Source: an uncultured Porphyromonadaceae bacterium (GTDB taxonomy: Bacteria > Bacteroidota > Bacteroidia > Bacteroidales > Muribaculaceae). From it: a stretch of DNA of 64,000 nucleotides. Where the stretch lies: contig CAMWVE010000008.1 in NCBI GenBank assembly GCA_947177685.1, positions 1 to 64,000 on the forward strand, given 5' to 3'. Both the position numbers and the translations under genes were made by a program. Under the pieces are notes generated by a model. That model was not told the DNA's origin, did not search any database, and saw nothing but the letters and a program-made list of their open reading frames with translations. Shown here piece after piece: positions 62,023-64,000 of this stretch (position 1 is its first letter; each line of letters begins with the position of its first letter).

Positions 62023-62878
62023 TCAACCATGTGGAGAATTGGAGATTTATCGTCTTGTTACAACTAAGGTCTTTAAGCCACAAGTTGAACGGTATCGGCA
62101 AAGTCTTGATCCAGATTTGAAAGTTAAGCTACCAGCCTTTACACCCAGTGGAGTCTTTCAACGTAGGCGTGCAGTCTCGCTAATAGAACCCTCTAACATT
62201 ATTTGTATAGATATTGATGGTAAAGACAATCCTTCAATATTGAATACGGCTGAAATGAAAAGAATTGTCTCTCAGTTGCCATTTGTTTGGTACTGTGGTG
62301 ATTCAGTGAGTGGAAAAGGAGTCTTCTGTCTTATTCGGTATAAAGATTACACTTTGCACAAAGAGTATTTCAAGTCATTACAATATGATTTTGAAGAGAT
62401 AGGATTGATTATTGATAAGTCATGTAGCGATATTTGTAGACTCCGAATCGTGTCTTACGATGCACAACCGTATATAAATCTTAATGCCGATATATATGAC
62501 AAAACTATGGAGATTTCAAAACTCTTAAATAATCGAAATAATATGGAAGATGTTATTCTCTTACCACTGGAATACGGAGGTCTGTCACATGCTGTAAGTA
62601 TTTCAATAAGTTCTCAAAAGATAATTGATTGCCTAATGAAAGCCATTGAAAAGTCCGTTGATATTACTGCCGTTTATGATGATTGGTTTTGTGTCGGTTG
62701 CATAATTAAATCCATATTAATGGGGTCAGGACGCTATTTGTTCCATCAAGTAAGTCAATTCTATCCAAGGTATACTTATGATGAATGCAATGCCAAGTAC
62801 GATTCTATTATGAACAGTGAATATCATTATAGGTATGAGCGGGTTCTGGAAATCGCAGCTAAGTATGGCGTGATATAA
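61973..62878 (+). CDS. BT4734/VirE_N-like primase-type protein
   Basis: A 301-residue protein from ATG 61973. SNIICIDIDGKDNPSILNT contains a D-x-D site, WYCGDSVSGKGVFCLIRYKD holds the SxSGKG phrase, and IDKSCSDICRLRIVSYDAQP the final acidic and Arg motifs. These are hallmarks of the BT4734/VirE N-terminal group, related to PrimPol-type primases. A C-terminal helical region follows. With the helicase it forms a replication pair, placed here after the helicase and not before it. The upstream in-frame ATG at 61880 lies deep inside the helicase gene. Confidence 0.83.
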   Translation: MTMPSLKCSVFQTVLNNQPCGELEIYRLVTTKVFKPQVERYRQSLDPDLKVKLPAFTPSGVFQRRRAVSLIEPSNIICIDIDGKDNPSILNTAEMKRIVSQLPFVWYCGDSVSGKGVFCLIRYKDYTLHKEYFKSLQYDFEEIGLIIDKSCSDICRLRIVSYDAQPYINLNADIYDKTMEISKLLNNRNNMEDVILLPLEYGGLSHAVSISISSQKIIDCLMKAIEKSVDITAVYDDWFCVGCIIKSILMGSGRYLFHQVSQFYPRYTYDECNAKYDSIMNSEYHYRYERVLEIAAKYGVI

Positions 62879-62882
62879 CGTG

Positions 62883-62896
62883 ACTTACCGGTAAGT
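62883..62896. promoter_or_regulatory. 14-bp perfect palindrome near right element end
   Basis: ACTTACCGGTAAGT lies 5 bp past the last stop codon of the element, and its core TTACCGGT recurs near 62967. A GCCGTTA/TAACGGC hairpin lies between (62932-62959). These may be binding sites of the excisionase-like protein (inference). Confidence 0.5.
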
Positions 62897-63004
62897 GATA
62901 GCTATTTCCATAAATGTTATGGGGATTGCAGGCCGTTATGCCTTAAAGGGTGTAACGGCTTGGTGTTTACCGGTGTGCATAGTTTGGAAGTCTGACAGCG
63001 CTAT

Positions 63005-63021
63005 GTGCAAATTTTGTGCAA
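63005..63021 (+). repeat. 17-bp repeat near right element end (copy 2)
   Basis: GTGCAAATTTTGTGCAA, identical in sequence and direction to 51718-51734. It lies 71 bp inside attR. Confidence 0.75.
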
Positions 63022-63039
63022 AGCATGGGACAAAAAAAT

Positions 63040-63075
63040 AATCAAGCGATTAAGGTGTGTCTAAATCGCTTGATT
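63040..63075 (-). terminator. Element-borne terminator for tRNA-Met
   Basis: On the minus strand AATCAAGCGATT, 12 bases, AATCGCTTGATT, then ATTTTTTT: a perfect 12-bp stem and T-run 15 bp past the tRNA 3' end. It replaces the chromosomal terminator now at the left end of the element. Confidence 0.88.
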
Positions 63076-63089
63076 ATTAGCCGCTTGGC

Positions 63090-63166
63090 TGGTGGTCCCA
63101 CTTGGGCTTGAACCAAGGACTCCCTGATTATGAGTCAGGTGCTCTGACCAACTGAGCTATAGGACC
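63090..63166 (-). tRNA. tRNA-Met (anticodon CAU), intact, integration site
   Basis: On the minus strand the gene starts GGTCCTATAGCTCAGTTGGT and pairs its acceptor GGTCCTA with TGGGACC. The anticodon loop is CTCATAA. The 3' end is followed by encoded CCA, supplied by the element because the displaced copy at 51544 lacks it. A CAU tRNA could also be tRNA-Ile2 with modified cytosine. Positions 63092-63136 are attR. Confidence 0.93.
63092..63136. repeat. attR: 45-bp direct repeat within tRNA-Met
   Basis: Exact repeat of 51544-51588. Crossover took place within it; bases to its right (tRNA 5' half) belong to the chromosome. Confidence 0.93.
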
Positions 63167-63192
63167 TAAAGCGTTTTAGCTTTTTGTGAGTG

Positions 63193-63224
63193 CAAAGTTA
63201 CGGCGTTTTGTTTGGTTTTGCAAA
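63193..63224 (-). promoter_or_regulatory. Promoter of tRNA-Met
   Basis: Minus-strand TTTG (63221-63224), 20 bp, then TAACTTTG (63193-63200). Exact consensus, identical in -7 to the tRNA-Arg promoter. It belongs to the chromosome, so tRNA expression was not changed by integration. Confidence 0.82.
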
Positions 63225-63306
63225 TTTTTCGAGCGGTTTTTTCGTGGTGGGGTGGGGGACGGGAAATGGTTTTAAGATGTATTAACACTTAATTAACTTT
63301 GTTTAG

Positions 63307-63338
63307 TTTGGTGGTGTTGTATATTCTGCGTATTTTTG
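63307..63338 (+). promoter_or_regulatory. Promoter of the LRR protein gene
   Basis: TTTG (63307-63310), 20 bp, then TATTTTTG (63331-63338), an exact consensus 60 bp before the ATG at 63399. Confidence 0.78.
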
Positions 63339-63398
63339 TGCTTTAGAATTGAACTGAATTTGAAAATTTCAATATTTACTAACCAATCAAATATCAAA

Positions 63399-64000
63399 AT
63401 GCAAATTTCTACTCAAATTTTTCGCAGAGGCATGCTGACTGTCGCATTGTCTGCTGTGACTGTATTGGGGTCGATTGCGGCTACTATTGACATCAATGGT
63501 CTGACATATAATGTCGGTACCGGAGATAAAGCCAATCAGTTGACTTTTACAAAAAATTCAAAGAATGTTCCTGCGTACACAGGTGACATCAAATTGCCTG
63601 ACAACCCTGTGGTTCATGAAGGCAAGGAGTACATCATTGTGGGTATGACTGCAACTGCTGTCGGCAAAAATGCAAACGTTACAAGCGTTTATCTGCCCGA
63701 TGGCTGTGTGGCTCTTCCCCGTGGTTCGTTCATGAATACGACCGGTCTTAAGTCAGTTCGCCTTCCGGAGGATTTGGAGACAATCCAAGGTGACTTGTTC
63801 AACGGTTCAGGAATTGAGGAAATCGTTATCCCGGGAAAGGTTAAGGCGTTCGGTAGCAACATGTTTATAAACTGTGCTTCATTGAAGAAAATCACTATTG
63901 CCGAAGGTGAGACCCCCATTAACTACCCTGTCAACACATCCATTAAGGTTTCAGGTAAAGAAGGTGAATACTCTCCGCTGGAAGAGGTTGTTCTGTTGCG
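63399..64000 (+). CDS. Secreted BspA-like leucine-rich-repeat protein (N-terminal part)
   Basis: The reading frame is open from ATG 63399 to the end of the window (200 codons) and is cut there. The first ~35 residues are a signal peptide (RRGMLTVALSAVTVLGSIAA). Then come VTSVYLPDGCVALPRGSFMN, LKSVRLPEDLETIQGDLFNG and IEEIVIPGKVKAFGSNMFIN, repeating units of LRR_5 (BspA) type. Such proteins are exported surface adhesins or matrix proteins, often with a C-terminal sorting domain in Bacteroidales, which would lie outside this window. Confidence 0.85.
   Translation, partial: MQISTQIFRRGMLTVALSAVTVLGSIAATIDINGLTYNVGTGDKANQLTFTKNSKNVPAYTGDIKLPDNPVVHEGKEYIIVGMTATAVGKNANVTSVYLPDGCVALPRGSFMNTTGLKSVRLPEDLETIQGDLFNGSGIEEIVIPGKVKAFGSNMFINCASLKKITIAEGETPINYPVNTSIKVSGKEGEYSPLEEVVLL

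Larger units (their letters stand above)
51544..63136. mobile_element. Integrated element of about 11.6 kb in tRNA-Met(CAU)
   Basis: The element is bounded by a 45-bp direct repeat from the tRNA-Met gene, with a tyrosine integrase as first gene at the left end and an excisionase-like HTH protein, SF3 helicase and primase-like protein at the right. Both ends carry the same 17-bp sequence GTGCAAATTTTGTGCAA. No relaxase, type IV secretion, capsid, portal or terminase gene is visible. This resembles a phage-satellite or mobilisable genomic island with its own replication module. The five-gene cargo with a structured RNA is the notable content. Composition is AT-rich compared with the flanking chromosome. 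Confidence 0.9.

Noticed and set aside
1..64000. CRISPR array or transposon insertion sequences
   Set aside because: No regularly spaced repeats, cas genes, transposase genes or IS-type terminal repeats were seen.

Overview
The window looks like the chromosome of a gut Bacteroidales bacterium, most likely Muribaculaceae-like (inference). The support is the Bacteroidales promoter form TTTG-N19/20-TAnnTTTG, found seven times at plausible places, a UpxY-like antiterminator at the head of a surface-polysaccharide operon, IntDOT-like integrase features, and few recognisable Shine-Dalgarno sequences. No taxonomic search was possible.

Layout. Positions 1-4.0 kb are ordinary chromosome: the 5' part of tRNA-Arg(ACG), a small conserved protein, a MATE exporter, a membrane-anchored TPR protein and a class I aminotransferase. 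Positions 4.1-44.4 kb are one co-directional polysaccharide (capsule/EPS) operon. It opens with a consensus promoter, then a NusG-like antiterminator, a Wza-type outer-membrane export lipoprotein, a Wzc-type tyrosine kinase, a WecA/MraY-family initiating transferase and a Wzx flippase. Next come a sugar aminotransferase, three ATP-grasp enzymes, an SDR, about ten glycosyltransferases, a Wzy candidate, kinase-like proteins and seven membrane acyltransferases. It closes with rmlA-rmlC-rmlD-rmlB for dTDP-L-rhamnose and a strong terminator. Composition alternates visibly between GC-richer genes (rml, several GTs) and AT-rich cassettes (acyltransferases, Wzy), as expected of a mosaic locus.

The best-supported discovery in the operon is that three of the seven acyltransferase genes each carry an in-frame run of exactly nine G. 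Gain or loss of one G truncates the product in every case. This predicts an eight-state phase-variable acyl decoration of the polysaccharide. A 35-codon broken copy of the 5' end of a glycosyltransferase gene lies between two of these acyltransferases and records cassette exchange.

Positions 44.6-51.2 kb are chromosome again: a lipoprotein, two Crp/Fnr regulators, a choloylglycine-hydrolase-family Ntn enzyme, two secreted proteins of unknown function, an aldo/keto reductase and an exported PPC/DUF296 protein.

Positions 51.54-63.14 kb are an 11.6-kb integrated element in tRNA-Met(CAU), bounded by a 45-bp direct repeat. It carries an IntDOT-like tyrosine recombinase, an excisionase-like HTH protein, an SF3 helicase and a BT4734/VirE_N-like primase, with no capsid or conjugation genes seen. 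Its cargo is a probable ~300-nt structured RNA with its own promoter, followed by five genes. One looks like two FtsZ C-terminal domains without a GTPase domain. Another looks like an ADP-ribosylglycohydrolase with both metal-binding motifs lost. This cargo is my candidate for an undescribed system, possibly phage defence; its function is inference only. To the right are intact tRNA-Met and the start of a secreted BspA-like leucine-rich-repeat protein cut by the window end.
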